A stretch of 64,000 bases of DNA, from positions 60,522 to 124,521 of the forward strand of contig NZ_JALKBE010000009.1 of the NCBI RefSeq assembly GCF_023015885.1, written 5' to 3'. Each line of letters starts with the position of its first letter. Position 1 is the first letter of the stretch. A program made the position numbers and the translations under genes. Positions 9,450 to 18,930 of this stretch are shown here, piece after piece. This stretch comes from Aliiroseovarius sp. S1123. GTDB lineage: Bacteria; Pseudomonadota; Alphaproteobacteria; Rhodobacterales; Rhodobacteraceae. The notes beneath the pieces were generated by a model that had not been told where the DNA came from, did not search any database, and saw only the letters and a list, made by a program, of their open reading frames with translations.

Positions 9450-11086
9450 CCGGTCACCTCTTCATCTTCTTCCATCCATCCGCGCAGGATCTCGACGGTT
9501 TCCTCCTGACGTTCGGAGATGAGATTGCGCAAGCGCTGGACGGGGTCGATATCCGGATCGCCACCAGCGGCAATAACAGGCAGTCCGTTCTGCGGCGCGC
9601 TGTCTGTCACCAGCGCTGGCGGCAAGGTCTGTGCGGTTGCGGCATCCGCGACGCTGCCTGCATTATCGGTCAGCGCAAGACCGCCATCTGGTGCCCCCAA
9701 CGACGGCAGATTACCAGCAGGTGCCACTGCGGGCAGTTGGGCCTGAGCACTTAGCATGGGGCGCAGAACAAACAGACCGAGGCCAAGGGTAACGATCGCA
9801 AGAATTGCAAGTTTGATCACCGACATGACGTCAATGCTTGCAGTGTTGAACAGGCCCGATCCGGGATCGCTTCCCACGGCGGGAACGGGCTCAAACTCCA
9901 TAGTTTTCAGCGTAATGACATCCCCGCGCGCCTCGTTATATCCGATCGCTCCGGCCACCAGTTCGCGCAAGCTTTGCAGTTCTTCCTCAGGGCGCGGCGC
10001 CCATTCGACCGTCCCATCCTCGGCAGTTGTGCGAATCCCATCAACCAGAACCGCAACCGTCAGGCGTTTCACCGCCCCCGGGGCTTTCAGGATCTCACGC
10101 GTTGTCTCGGACACTTCGTAATTCACAAGCTCGCGGGTTTCCGATGTGTTCGAGGACGACGCCCCACCACCACTGGCGCCATCGCCATCAGGCAAGTTTG
10201 ACGCAACACTGACCCCACCGGCCTCGCTGTCATTGGCCGCATTCGAGCTTTCCGTGGTGTCCGTCGACACGGCAACCCGACCTTCGGGGTCGAATCTGCG
10301 CTCGCGAATTTGCTCTTGTTCGGTCGCTGTTTCCAAGTTCAGCTCAACCACCGCATTGCCGAACCCGACGCGAGCCTCCAGCAGACGCTCGACATTCTGT
10401 TTCAAACGCTCCGCCTGATCGAGCGCAGCAGCCGTTCCGCCACTCGCAGGATCCTGCCCCCCCATCAGCCCGGCGCGGCTGTCGATCACCGATACGCTTT
10501 CAGGTGATAGGCCCGGCACTGCCGAGGCCACTAAAAACTTGAACGCCTTGATTTGTTGTGTGGGCAGTGTCCCGCTGGCTGTTGTCAGTGTTACGGATGC
10601 CGTGGGCTCGGTGCGCTGACGAAACTGTCGTGACGAGGTGTTTGCAATATGAACGCGTGCGTTGCGCACCATCGGGCTGGCAACGATCGTGCGCGCCAGT
10701 TCGCCTTCCTTCGCACGCCAATAGGCGGCATCAAACATCTGCGACGTGGTGCCAAAACCGCTGAGCCCATCCAGCAGTTCATACCCTTTGCCCGAGTTCG
10801 CCGGCAGCCCTTCGCTGGCCAAGGTCATTCGCAGTGCATCACGATGTGCCGCGTCCACGAAGATCGAATCGCCGCGGATTTCATAGGCGACATTGCGCCC
10901 TTCAAGGGCCTGCACGATCTCGCCCGCAGCGCCGCTTTCCAGCCCCGCGTAAAGCAGGGTCAACTGCGTGCGCGTCGCCATACGGGATAGGCCGATAATC
11001 GCTAAAAACATGGCCAAGGTCGCGGCGATCACAATAGCCCTTTTCCTTAGGTCCATCGCCCCCCAAACCAAGATCAACTGCTGCAA
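9446..11086 (-). CDS. fliF: Flagellar MS-ring protein FliF
   Basis: The 546-residue FliF starts at a TTG (11086) seven bases after GGAG; the next in-frame ATG, ten codons on, lacks such a site. There are two membrane helices, one near the N-terminus (about 18-35) and one near residues 420-445. Between them lie the ring-building motifs LLYAGLESGAAGEIVQAL, ANSGKGYELLDGLSGFG and WRAKEGELARTI, plus a Ser/Gly-rich variable loop around 280-310. The C-terminal tail (RLRNLISERQEETVEILRGWMEE) is the FliG-binding helix. FliF is the platform on which the switch and export gate assemble. It is the first gene of the minus unit, divergent from fliL. Confidence 0.95.
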   Translation of the reverse strand: MQQLILVWGAMDLRKRAIVIAATLAMFLAIIGLSRMATRTQLTLLYAGLESGAAGEIVQALEGRNVAYEIRGDSIFVDAAHRDALRMTLASEGLPANSGKGYELLDGLSGFGTTSQMFDAAYWRAKEGELARTIVASPMVRNARVHIANTSSRQFRQRTEPTASVTLTTASGTLPTQQIKAFKFLVASAVPGLSPESVSVIDSRAGLMGGQDPASGGTAAALDQAERLKQNVERLLEARVGFGNAVVELNLETATEQEQIRERRFDPEGRVAVSTDTTESSNAANDSEAGGVSVASNLPDGDGASGGGASSSNTSETRELVNYEVSETTREILKAPGAVKRLTVAVLVDGIRTTAEDGTVEWAPRPEEELQSLRELVAGAIGYNEARGDVITLKTMEFEPVPAVGSDPGSGLFNTASIDVMSVIKLAILAIVTLGLGLFVLRPMLSAQAQLPAVAPAGNLPSLGAPDGGLALTDNAGSVADAATAQTLPPALVTDSAPQNGLPVIAAGGDPDIDPVQRLRNLISERQEETVEILRGWMEEDEEVTG

Positions 11087-11151
11087 GACGTAACTCCTTA
11101 TCCGAGCGGGCTTCTACCCCCGTCATGTCAATCCGTTTTCCCTGATCGGCC

Positions 11152-11166
11152 TTAATAATTGGTTAG
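11152..11166 (+). promoter_or_regulatory. Possible CtrA site between fliF and fliL
   Basis: TTAA-N7-TTAG (11152-11155, 11163-11166) is one base from the CtrA consensus TTAA-N7-TTAA. It lies 48 bases before the fliL start in the divergent flagellar promoter region. CtrA control of flagellar genes is established in other roseobacters; binding here is inferred. Confidence 0.4.
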
Positions 11167-11213
11167 TGCCCCTCGGTTTAAATCGCCGTAGTGAAATTGG
11201 ATTCGAGGATCAC

Positions 11214-11714
11214 ATGTCAAACGCCGACATCACCGCCGAAGGTGTGGAAGAAGAGGCTCCGGCCAAGAAATCCAAGAAGGGGTTGGTCATCGGGTTGGTG
11301 GGCGCGCTTATGCTGGGCGGCGGCGGCTTCTATGCGACCTATGCTGGTTTGATCGGCGGGAAATCCTCACCAGAGGCAGAAGAAGAACACGTTGCAGACG
11401 TGCAGGAACTGCCTGCCGTCAGCTTTGTTGAGCTGGACCCGCTTGTGATTTCTCTTGGAACGAATGCACGCAATCGCCATCTGCGCTTCCGCGCGTCGCT
11501 TGAGGTCGAGCCGGCCTATGAAGAGGACGTAATCAAGCTCAAACCCCGCGTGGTCGATGTGTTGAATGCCTACTTGCGCGCGGTGGATACGGCCATGTTG
11601 GAAGACCCGCATTCACTGGTGAAGTTGCGCGCCCAAATGCTGCGCCGGATCCAATTGGTCACCGGTGAAGGGCGTGTGCGCAACCTTCTGATCCTCGAAT
11701 TCATACTAAATTAG
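11214..11714 (+). CDS. fliL: Flagellar basal-body protein FliL
   Basis: The ATG at 11214 follows GAGGATCAC and gives 166 residues; the 16-codon upstream extension has no ribosome site. A charged cytoplasmic tail (EEEAPAKKSKK, about 13-23) is followed by one membrane helix (about 24-45) and a periplasmic stomatin-like domain with VELDPLVISLGTNARNRHLRFRASLEV and a C-terminal NLLILEFILN. FliL surrounds the stator units and supports torque. It leads the plus-strand flagellar unit, 11 bases from the next gene. Confidence 0.92.
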   Translation: MSNADITAEGVEEEAPAKKSKKGLVIGLVGALMLGGGGFYATYAGLIGGKSSPEAEEEHVADVQELPAVSFVELDPLVISLGTNARNRHLRFRASLEVEPAYEEDVIKLKPRVVDVLNAYLRAVDTAMLEDPHSLVKLRAQMLRRIQLVTGEGRVRNLLILEFILN

Positions 11715-11725
11715 GGAGCAAGAGC

Positions 11726-12151
11726 ATGGACTGGATTGCAGACATCATTCTTGGGCTTGGGGCTTTCGGGGCCGCTATTTATTGCCTGATTTTGTCGCGC
11801 CGCCTGAAGCGTTTCAATAACCTTCGGGATGGTATGGGCGGGGCTGTGGCCGTGCTGAGCGCACAGGTCGATGACATGACAAAAACGCTTGATCACGCGC
11901 AGTTGGCAGCAGGTCAAAGCGCGGCCGTTCTGACGGATTTGACCGAACGGGCCGAGGCCTCGGCCCGCAAATTGGAGCTGATGATGGCCAGCCTGCATGA
12001 CTTGCCCGATCCAGCCGCTCAACAGCCTGCCGCCCCTCGTTCCGATACGCAGCGGGAAGCTGGTTTTTCGTCGGCACGACCCACGGATCCGGGACATAAT
12101 CCAGACATTCCAGTCTTCTTGCGCCATGGCTTTATGGAGGCCGCGGAATGA
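11726..12151 (+). CDS. Membrane-anchored coiled-coil protein of the flagellar cluster (DUF6468-like)
   Basis: The 141-residue protein has one N-terminal membrane helix (IADIILGLGAFGAAIYCLIL, residues 4-23), a basic stop-transfer stretch (SRRLKRFNN) and an amphipathic helix (about 38-90) rich in Ala, Leu and Glu. The tail is Pro-rich. It resembles the small protein that follows fliL in other alphaproteobacterial flagellar clusters, which I recall as DUF6468; that name is from memory. Its end overlaps motE by four bases. A structural or stator-associated role is inferred from position only. Confidence 0.6.
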   Translation: MDWIADIILGLGAFGAAIYCLILSRRLKRFNNLRDGMGGAVAVLSAQVDDMTKTLDHAQLAAGQSAAVLTDLTERAEASARKLELMMASLHDLPDPAAQQPAAPRSDTQREAGFSSARPTDPGHNPDIPVFLRHGFMEAAE

Positions 12152-12756
12152 GCACGTCACCCACCAAGAACACCAAACCACGCGGGCGTTTTCGCACACG
12201 TGGGATCCTCCTGCTGTTTGCCGCTGCCCTGGCGACGTCTGGCATCTTGCGACTGGCCCCGGCGACAGCGGCCTTCGCCGAGGACTTGTCCGACCTGCTG
12301 TCTGGCACGTCAGCAGAAAAAGACGGTGGCATGCCCGTTCCGAAGCCCCAGGATGTCGCGATTGTGCTCGCCACGCTGCAGGAGCGCGAGGCCGTTCTTG
12401 ACGAGCGTGAGCACAAGCTCGCCCAACGGCTTGAGGCGCTCAGCCTTGCTGAGGATCGGGTAAGCACGAAGTTGCAGGAATTGACCAAGGCCGAAGAAAC
12501 GCTTGCTGCGACCATGGCAATCGCCAAAACGGCTGCCGCCGATGACCTGTCGCACTTGACGACACTGTATGAGAACATGAAGCCTAAGCAGGCGATCCCA
12601 CTGTTCGAAGCAATGGACCCCGAGTTTGCCGCAGGCTTCATCGCCCAAATGAAACCAGCGAACGCCGCGCAAATTATGGCCGGTCTGGATCCTCAGATTT
12701 CGTACGCCATAAGCGTTGTGTTGGCCGGGCGAAATGCCGCGGCCCCAACACGGTAA
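12148..12756 (+). CDS. motE: MotE-like flagellar chaperone protein
   Basis: The 202-residue protein has an N-terminal hydrophobic segment (about 19-44, signal or anchor), a long heptad helix (about 75-120, ILATLQEREAVLDEREHKLAQ onward) and a C-terminal MgtE-N-like domain (LYENMKPKQAIPLFEAMDPEFAAGFIAQMKPANAAQIMAGL). This is the layout of rhizobial MotE, which stabilises the periplasmic stator partner MotC. Its place just before motA fits a stator role. No motC was seen in the window. Confidence 0.75.
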   Translation: MSTSPTKNTKPRGRFRTRGILLLFAAALATSGILRLAPATAAFAEDLSDLLSGTSAEKDGGMPVPKPQDVAIVLATLQEREAVLDEREHKLAQRLEALSLAEDRVSTKLQELTKAEETLAATMAIAKTAAADDLSHLTTLYENMKPKQAIPLFEAMDPEFAAGFIAQMKPANAAQIMAGLDPQISYAISVVLAGRNAAAPTR

Positions 12757-12827
12757 GCCAATAATCAGAAATTAACCCGCCCGTGCGATGACAGGGGTGT
12801 CCAGGCTTGAACTAGCAAAGGTGTGTC

Positions 12828-13697
12828 ATGATTGGTTTCGTTGGTATTGCGCTGATTTTCGTCATGGTTTTCGGCGGTTACCTTGCCGCAGGTGGCAAGA
12901 TGGGGATCATCCTGAAATCACTTCCGTTCGAATTTACCATGATCGGCGGCGCGGCTGCGGGCGCGTTTGTGATCTCGAACGACATGGCGTCCATCAAACA
13001 CACGATCAAAGATGTAAAGAAGGTGTTCAAGGGGCCGAAATGGAAGCCCGAAGATTACCGTGACCTGCTGTGTCTACTGTTCGAGCTGATCCGTCAGGCG
13101 CGCCAGAATGCCGTCGCGCTTGAAGAACATATCGAAGCCCCAGAAGACAGCCCGATCTTCCAACGCTATCCCAATATTCTTGCCGATCGGGAAGCGATCG
13201 AACTGATCTGCGACACATTGCGATCTGCCTCCATGAACTATGACGACCCCCATCAGGTGGAAGAGGTCTTGGAAAAGCGGATGGAGGCCAATCTGCACCA
13301 CGCCCTGCATTCCAGCCATGCCCTACAATCCATGGCCGACGGCCTACCCGCGCTTGGCATTGTGGCCGCGGTTCTGGGCGTGATTAAAACCATGGGCTCC
13401 ATCGACCAACCGCCTGAAATTCTGGGAAAGATGATCGGTGGCGCGCTGGTCGGAACGTTCCTGGGGGTATTTCTGGCCTATGGGCTTGTCGGGCCCTTCT
13501 CGGCCAAGGTAAAATCGGTGACCGAGGAAGAAGCGCACTTTTATCAGCTTATTCGCGAAGTTCTGGTCGCCAATCTATACAACCATTCGGTCAATATCTG
13601 CATTGAAGTCGGGCGCCAGAATACACCTGGAACACACCGCCCTAGCTTCACCGATCTTGAAGAAGCCTTGAAAGAGATCAAGAAAGCAGCGGCGTGA
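12828..13697 (+). CDS. motA: Flagellar stator protein MotA
   Basis: The 289-residue protein has four membrane helices: 1-23, about 34-52, and the pair LPALGIVAAVLGVIKTM and ALVGTFLGVFLAYGLVGPF. The two conserved prolines of the proton path are visible in LPALG and VGPFS. In the cytoplasmic loop, RQARQNAVALEEHIE preserves the Arg and Glu that contact FliG. MotA with MotB conducts protons to drive rotation; motB is not in the window. The stop overlaps the start of the next gene by four bases. Confidence 0.95.
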   Translation: MIGFVGIALIFVMVFGGYLAAGGKMGIILKSLPFEFTMIGGAAAGAFVISNDMASIKHTIKDVKKVFKGPKWKPEDYRDLLCLLFELIRQARQNAVALEEHIEAPEDSPIFQRYPNILADREAIELICDTLRSASMNYDDPHQVEEVLEKRMEANLHHALHSSHALQSMADGLPALGIVAAVLGVIKTMGSIDQPPEILGKMIGGALVGTFLGVFLAYGLVGPFSAKVKSVTEEEAHFYQLIREVLVANLYNHSVNICIEVGRQNTPGTHRPSFTDLEEALKEIKKAAA

Positions 13698-15883
13698 AGA
13701 TTTGGGGCTCATATGTGGCATCCATCTGCTTGATGGCTTTGCCAGCGCAGGCTCGAGACATCACCGTCCGCTCCGGAGAACATGACGGGTTCACGCGTCT
13801 GGTGTTCTATACACAGCCCAGTGACACGGTCGAAATCACCAACTCACATGAAGGGTATCTGCTGACCCTGTCATCCGGCGTCACTGGGTTTGACATATCG
13901 CGTGCATTTGATCTGATAGATCGCTCCCGGGTAGGCGATCTTGTTTCTGCCGGCAACGGCAAGCTCACCATCAAGCAGGCATGCGACTGCCATCTAAAAG
14001 AAATTCGATTGCCGTCCGGTGAACTGGTGATCGATATCGCCGATGGCCCCGGCCCAACTGGTTTGCGTGACGCATCACCTGGACCGACCTCCCTGCCGCT
14101 AGTCATCAGTATTGAACAACGTCGGGCGAGCCTTCCTCTTTTCACCCCGATGGTCGAACAAAGCGTGTTGGCCGACATGAAAGAAGAAGGCGTGGATAAG
14201 TCGACCGTTGAAATATCTGACTTGGCCGACGAAACGCCAAAAGTGGACAGACAGGCGCTTCTTACGCAACTTTCGCGCGCAGCGTCTCAAGGACTAATTG
14301 ATGCGAACATATCGCCACCGGACATCTCGCCGATCGTGGCACCAAAGGAAGCGGAAGAAACGTCACAGGTACCGCCACCGATTACCCGCGCGCCAGAACA
14401 ACATGTCCGGATGCAAGCCGCTGTCGAGCAAGCGCGCACAGATGGTTCACGCTCAGACAGCCATACTGGTACAAGCCATGCCTGCCTTCCAGACGAACAA
14501 TTCGATATCGCGCGCTGGGGGACTTACGCGCCGGAAAATGATGCACCGGTATTTGAAACGTCCAGCTATCTGGGCGAGTTTGATCGCCCGGACAAAGACC
14601 GTCTTGTGGCGCATATACGACAGAATATCTATATGACATTTGGGCTCGAGGCGTTGCAGTTACTAGACAATTACGGCGCCAATCTTGGCGACGGCACCGT
14701 CCTTCATATGATGGCTGAAGTTGTAGAGTACGGAGAGGCCAAGTCTCATGCGGACTGGGCGTCACAATTGACCTGCAATACGCGCGGCGCCTTGTGGGCA
14801 ACACTGGCGCAACCAACTTTGAAAGGGCGCGTTGACACAAATGCTGTTCTTCGAAGTTTCTCCGAGCTCCCACCACATCTGCGCACACATCTCGGACCCG
14901 CTCTTGCCAGGAAGTTTCTGAACTCCGCGCGTGTCGAAGTCGCGATTGAGATCCGTAACATCGCCGCGCGATCTGGTCGCCCGCCGACGGGCGAAGAGGC
15001 GATCTTGGATATCAAAATCAACCTTGCGAATGGCCAAACAGACGAGGCCGAGCAAGAGCTTACCGACACAATCCAAACTGCGCTCACGCAAACTAGGCCT
15101 ACGATCTCTGCGCTCATCGAAAGCAAGCTGCACAATGACACTGGCATCTCGGACAACGAATTGTCTTTGCTTGCGACCGTTGCATTCGAACACAAGGGAA
15201 GCGAGGAAGGCGACGCGTTGCAGCGGCTTCAGATACGTGCGCTGTTGCACATGGGCCGTTTCGCGTCAGCATTCGAGATGATCGACGGAATGACCAACCA
15301 AGACAGCCTTCTAGAGGATGCTGGCCGATATCTGGTGACGCTTGGCTCAGACCCGGAATTCTTGACCTACAGTTTGACACGAAGCGACTGGGGGCGTGTT
15401 TCATCTGCCGTTAGACTCCAAATGGCAGAGCGCCAGAGCGCTTTGGGGTTTCACGAACAGGCGCGAAAGCATGTCTTGTCTGGTGATGAGACACCCAGCA
15501 GACCCGAGCGCGAATTTCTCGCAGAACTGGCTCTTCTGCAGAGCAAACCAAAGGTCGCACTCGGATATCTTGCAGGTCTTAGCAGTAGCAATGCCAATCT
15601 CTTGCGTGAAAAAGCCAATGCTCTGAGCACAACCCCGGTCGCCGATACGAGCCACAAGCAGGCCACAAGCAACTCATTGGATATCTTGAGCGGCCTGCAC
15701 ACAGCAGAGCATCCAATCCCTGAACCTGTTCAGGCGGTTCTCGCGTCAGAACCATCTGTATCAGCCGTCAACATCGAAACCGACTTGAATACCTATCAGG
15801 GGATCCTGGACAGCAGCACCAAAACGCGTGCCGCGTTGAACGAACTTCTGGATATTATTCCAGCCATCGATGACAGCAGGTAA
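13694..15883 (+). CDS. Large exported protein of unknown function in the stator operon
   Basis: The 729-residue protein starts at a GTG that overlaps the motA stop (GTGA). A signal peptide (about 1-20, cleavage near PAQA) leads to a beta-rich AMIN-like domain (about 22-115: ITVRSGEHDGFTRLVFY, LTLSSGVTGFDIS, LVIDIADGPG). A low-complexity linker rich in Pro, Glu and Ser spans about 120-270. From about 290 to the end the sequence is alpha-helical with TPR/SEL1-like pairs (EEAILDIKINLANGQTDEAEQ; LQRLQIRALLHMGRFASAF; EQARKHVLSG). This suggests a periplasmic scaffold that binds peptidoglycan or stator parts. I do not recognise a named family. Confidence 0.8.
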   Translation: MKIWGSYVASICLMALPAQARDITVRSGEHDGFTRLVFYTQPSDTVEITNSHEGYLLTLSSGVTGFDISRAFDLIDRSRVGDLVSAGNGKLTIKQACDCHLKEIRLPSGELVIDIADGPGPTGLRDASPGPTSLPLVISIEQRRASLPLFTPMVEQSVLADMKEEGVDKSTVEISDLADETPKVDRQALLTQLSRAASQGLIDANISPPDISPIVAPKEAEETSQVPPPITRAPEQHVRMQAAVEQARTDGSRSDSHTGTSHACLPDEQFDIARWGTYAPENDAPVFETSSYLGEFDRPDKDRLVAHIRQNIYMTFGLEALQLLDNYGANLGDGTVLHMMAEVVEYGEAKSHADWASQLTCNTRGALWATLAQPTLKGRVDTNAVLRSFSELPPHLRTHLGPALARKFLNSARVEVAIEIRNIAARSGRPPTGEEAILDIKINLANGQTDEAEQELTDTIQTALTQTRPTISALIESKLHNDTGISDNELSLLATVAFEHKGSEEGDALQRLQIRALLHMGRFASAFEMIDGMTNQDSLLEDAGRYLVTLGSDPEFLTYSLTRSDWGRVSSAVRLQMAERQSALGFHEQARKHVLSGDETPSRPEREFLAELALLQSKPKVALGYLAGLSSSNANLLREKANALSTTPVADTSHKQATSNSLDILSGLHTAEHPIPEPVQAVLASEPSVSAVNIETDLNTYQGILDSSTKTRAALNELLDIIPAIDDSR

Positions 15884-16081
15884 CTGATCGTTAAGCGTAG
15901 CCTTCTAAGCTGATCCGGAAATCAGCAGCAAGAATTGCGCAACAATGAACATACTTGGCACCTCTCAATACAGACGCGATCTGGCTCCGTCCGTTCAAGC
16001 ATTAATGAAGCGGCAATCTCGTTCGTTAAAACGCGCGTTTTCCGGCCCAGCGCAGTCTGTCAACTTTTGCTGTTGACGACG

Positions 16082-18160
16082 ATGAAAAGCGTTCAAGGCG
16101 TCTTTCGTCCGACCATTTTGCTGGCCCTGGCCTTGATGGCCATTATCGTGATGATGATCCTGCCCATGCCTGCATGGGTACTGGATCTGGGTCTTGCAGC
16201 TTCATTCGCTCTGGCAATTCTGATGTTCACGGTCACGCTGTTCATCGAGCGACCATTGGATTTCTCGGCCTTTCCGACTGTGCTTCTTGCATCCTTGATG
16301 CTCAGACTGTCACTGAACGTCTCCTCTACCAAACTCATCATTGGAAATGGGCACACGGGCACCTCGGCAGCGGGGAGCGTCATCGAAGGATTTGCCAGCT
16401 TTGTTATGGGGGGCAGTATCCTGCTGGGATTGGTTGTCTTCTGCGTGCTTTTGATCGTCAATTTTGTCGTCATAACCAAAGGCGCCACTCGCATGGCCGA
16501 AGTCGGCGCCCGCTTTGCGTTGGACGGCATGCCCGGCAAACAGCTTGCCATCGACAGCGACATGTCTGCAGGTGCGATCGACCACGCCGAAGCAAAAGCA
16601 CGGCGCGAGCGGGAGCAGGCAGAAACAACATTCTTCGGATCCCTTGATGGTGCCTCAAAGTTCGTAAAAGGAGATGCCGTCGCGGGGCTGTTGATCACTT
16701 TCCTGAACTTGGTCATGGGATTGATCATTGGCGTTGTGATCCACGGGATGGACCTGTCTTCCGCATTCCAGACCTACGCCATCCTGACCGTCGGAGACGG
16801 GCTGGTCACACAAATCCCGGCCGTAATCATCTCGATCGCATCGGCATTGTTGCTGGCGCGAGGTGGAACCTCGGGGTCGACCGATCTGGCCTTGTTCTCG
16901 CAATTCGGAAAGCACCCTTCGGCCCTTGCAACAGTAGCTTTCCTGATGGGCCTCTTTGGACTGGTTCCCGGCTTACCGTTTGTGCCGTTCATCTTAGGCG
17001 CGATCACCTTAGGAACCGCATCTTGGTGGGACGCGAAACAACAAGAAGCGGCGAACAATACAGAAGCTCAGAAGCTGCAAGAAAACACCCCGGACCTGCC
17101 TGAGGAAAGCATTGGCGACATCCTTGATCTGGACGACATTCATGTGGAGTTCGCGCCGGATCTTGTCGCAATGGTTCTGGATCCCGCCACGGGCCTGGAC
17201 GCCCGAATTTCCAGCATACGCAACCACACGGCCAGCGCGTTTGGACTGATTCTGCCCGAAATCCGACTGACCGACAACGGGTCGCTTCCCGTGGGAACCT
17301 ACACGATAAAAATTCAGGGGGTTGAACAAGCACGCAATCGCCTGATCCCTGACAAGGCGCTGATCATCCTCAGCGGCGATGACACCCTCTTGCCCGAAGG
17401 CGAAGATGTGTTGGAACCCGTCTACCAAGCACCCGCGCGCTGGATTGCCGATGGCGATCAAGAGCAGGCCGCGCTGGCCGGGTGTGCCGTGGTCTCGCCC
17501 ACCGAAGTTTTGGCCACCCACCTTCTGGAAGTGATGAAGCAGAACTTCCCACGCCTGCTTGGTCTAAAGGCGCTGCGCCGGTTGCTGGACGAGTTCGTGA
17601 ACCTCACGGATCCCGCACGGGCTGAAGCCAATCGCCGCCTGCTGGATGAACTGGTGCCGGACAAAGTCCCCCTTGATCTGCTTCATTCGGTTTTGCGCCT
17701 CTTGCTGGAAGAGCGGGTGTCCATCCGCAATCTTCCGGTCATCTTGGAAAGCGTGGCCGAAGCGCGCCCGGTTTTCGGCACACCCGAGGCCATCTGCGAT
17801 CACGTACGCCAGCGGCTGAATTTCCAGCTTCTGGCCGAGCTGAAGCGCGAAGATGGCACCATCCCGCTGGTGCAGCTTGCCCCAGAATGGGAGGCCTGCT
17901 TTCAGTCCCATCAACTTGACCCGGACAGGGGCGAAGTCGCCCTGCCCCCGGAAGAATTCAATCGCTTGGCCAACGCAGTCGCCGACAAGATCGCACGGGC
18001 GGGTGAAACCGGGATCTATCCCGCCGTCGTCACCTCGTCCCGCCGTCGTCGGTTCTTGCGCACGGTCCTGTCCGCCAAGGGGATCGCAAATCCCGTCTTG
18101 TCGTTCGAAGAAATCGGGACCGAGGCCCGCCCGTCGCTGGTCGGGTTGGTGCCCGCATGA
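16082..18160 (+). CDS. flhA: Flagellar export protein FlhA
   Basis: The ATG at 16082 gives 692 residues, the normal FlhA length; the upstream 49 codons are not FlhA-like. The N-terminal half has eight predicted membrane helices and the FHIPEP-type cytoplasmic stretch VITKGATRMAEVGARFALDGMPGKQLAIDSD (here about residues 126-156). The C-terminal half is the cytoplasmic ring that docks chaperone-substrate complexes. The ribosome site is weak. It overlaps fliR by four bases, and nearly 200 bases separate it from the 729-aa gene, so a separate promoter is possible. Confidence 0.95.
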   Translation: MKSVQGVFRPTILLALALMAIIVMMILPMPAWVLDLGLAASFALAILMFTVTLFIERPLDFSAFPTVLLASLMLRLSLNVSSTKLIIGNGHTGTSAAGSVIEGFASFVMGGSILLGLVVFCVLLIVNFVVITKGATRMAEVGARFALDGMPGKQLAIDSDMSAGAIDHAEAKARREREQAETTFFGSLDGASKFVKGDAVAGLLITFLNLVMGLIIGVVIHGMDLSSAFQTYAILTVGDGLVTQIPAVIISIASALLLARGGTSGSTDLALFSQFGKHPSALATVAFLMGLFGLVPGLPFVPFILGAITLGTASWWDAKQQEAANNTEAQKLQENTPDLPEESIGDILDLDDIHVEFAPDLVAMVLDPATGLDARISSIRNHTASAFGLILPEIRLTDNGSLPVGTYTIKIQGVEQARNRLIPDKALIILSGDDTLLPEGEDVLEPVYQAPARWIADGDQEQAALAGCAVVSPTEVLATHLLEVMKQNFPRLLGLKALRRLLDEFVNLTDPARAEANRRLLDELVPDKVPLDLLHSVLRLLLEERVSIRNLPVILESVAEARPVFGTPEAICDHVRQRLNFQLLAELKREDGTIPLVQLAPEWEACFQSHQLDPDRGEVALPPEEFNRLANAVADKIARAGETGIYPAVVTSSRRRRFLRTVLSAKGIANPVLSFEEIGTEARPSLVGLVPA

Positions 18161-18930
18161 ACGATCAACTCGCCCAGATCATGGCCCAGTCTCAGGCGTT
18201 CTTCATTCTGGGCTTTGTCGTGTTTTTACGCGTGGGCGCTGCGATGGCATTGTTGCCTGCATTTGGCGAAACTATGGTACCCGTGCGGGTGCGTCTGTTT
18301 CTGGGGTTTGCCTTTACCGTGATCGTCACGCCCGCCGTGGCAAACACCGTCACCCCCTCGGTCGAGCAGCTTGGTTCGCCGATCTACTTAATGAGCGAAC
18401 CGATTGTCGGTCTTGGGTTCGGGATCATCCTGCGCCTGGCAATCATGACATTGCAAATTACGGGCAGCATCGCAGCGCAATCAACGTCGCTTGCGCAATT
18501 GATGGGCGGCAACAACTCGGATCCGCAACCTGCCATCGGGCATGTCCTGACGATCTCGGGTCTGGCATTGGCGGCCATGTTGGGACTGCACGTGCGGATC
18601 GTTGAGGGGTTTATCCTGTCTTATCAGGTTTTTCCTGTTGGGGCTCTGCCCGATCCTCTGGGTTTTTCAGACTGGGGCATCACGCATGTCGCTCGCAGCT
18701 TCGGCTTCGCGTTTGCGCTGGCAGCACCCTTCGTCATCGTCTCGCTGCTCTATAATGTCGCCCTCGGCGTCATCAACCGCGCGATGCCGCAATTGATGGT
18801 CGCCTTTGTCGGTGCCCCCGCCATTACGGCGGGCGGCCTGATCCTTCTAGCCCTGACAACACCCGTACTGCTGCCCATCAGGCAGCGCGCATTTGAGGCG
18901 TTGTTGCTGAACCCATTCGGAGGCTGGTGA
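18157..18930 (+). CDS. fliR: Flagellar export gate protein FliR
   Basis: The 257-residue polytopic protein has six predicted helices. LRVGAAMALLPAFGETMVPVRVRLFLGFAF (about 22-51) is the family N-terminal pattern, and VALGVINRAMPQLMVAFVGAP lies near the C-terminus. FliR completes the FliPQR channel. Four-base overlaps with flhA before and flhB after show a tightly coupled export-gate operon. Confidence 0.95.
   Translation: MNDQLAQIMAQSQAFFILGFVVFLRVGAAMALLPAFGETMVPVRVRLFLGFAFTVIVTPAVANTVTPSVEQLGSPIYLMSEPIVGLGFGIILRLAIMTLQITGSIAAQSTSLAQLMGGNNSDPQPAIGHVLTISGLALAAMLGLHVRIVEGFILSYQVFPVGALPDPLGFSDWGITHVARSFGFAFALAAPFVIVSLLYNVALGVINRAMPQLMVAFVGAPAITAGGLILLALTTPVLLPIRQRAFEALLLNPFGGW

Noticed and set aside
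12757..12827. Second CtrA-type site before motA
   Set aside because: A TTAA occurs but no second TTAA-like half seven bases away.
15955..15971. Sigma-54-like promoter before flhA (TTGGCAC)
   Set aside because: The TGGCAC box lacks a TTGCA box at the required spacing.
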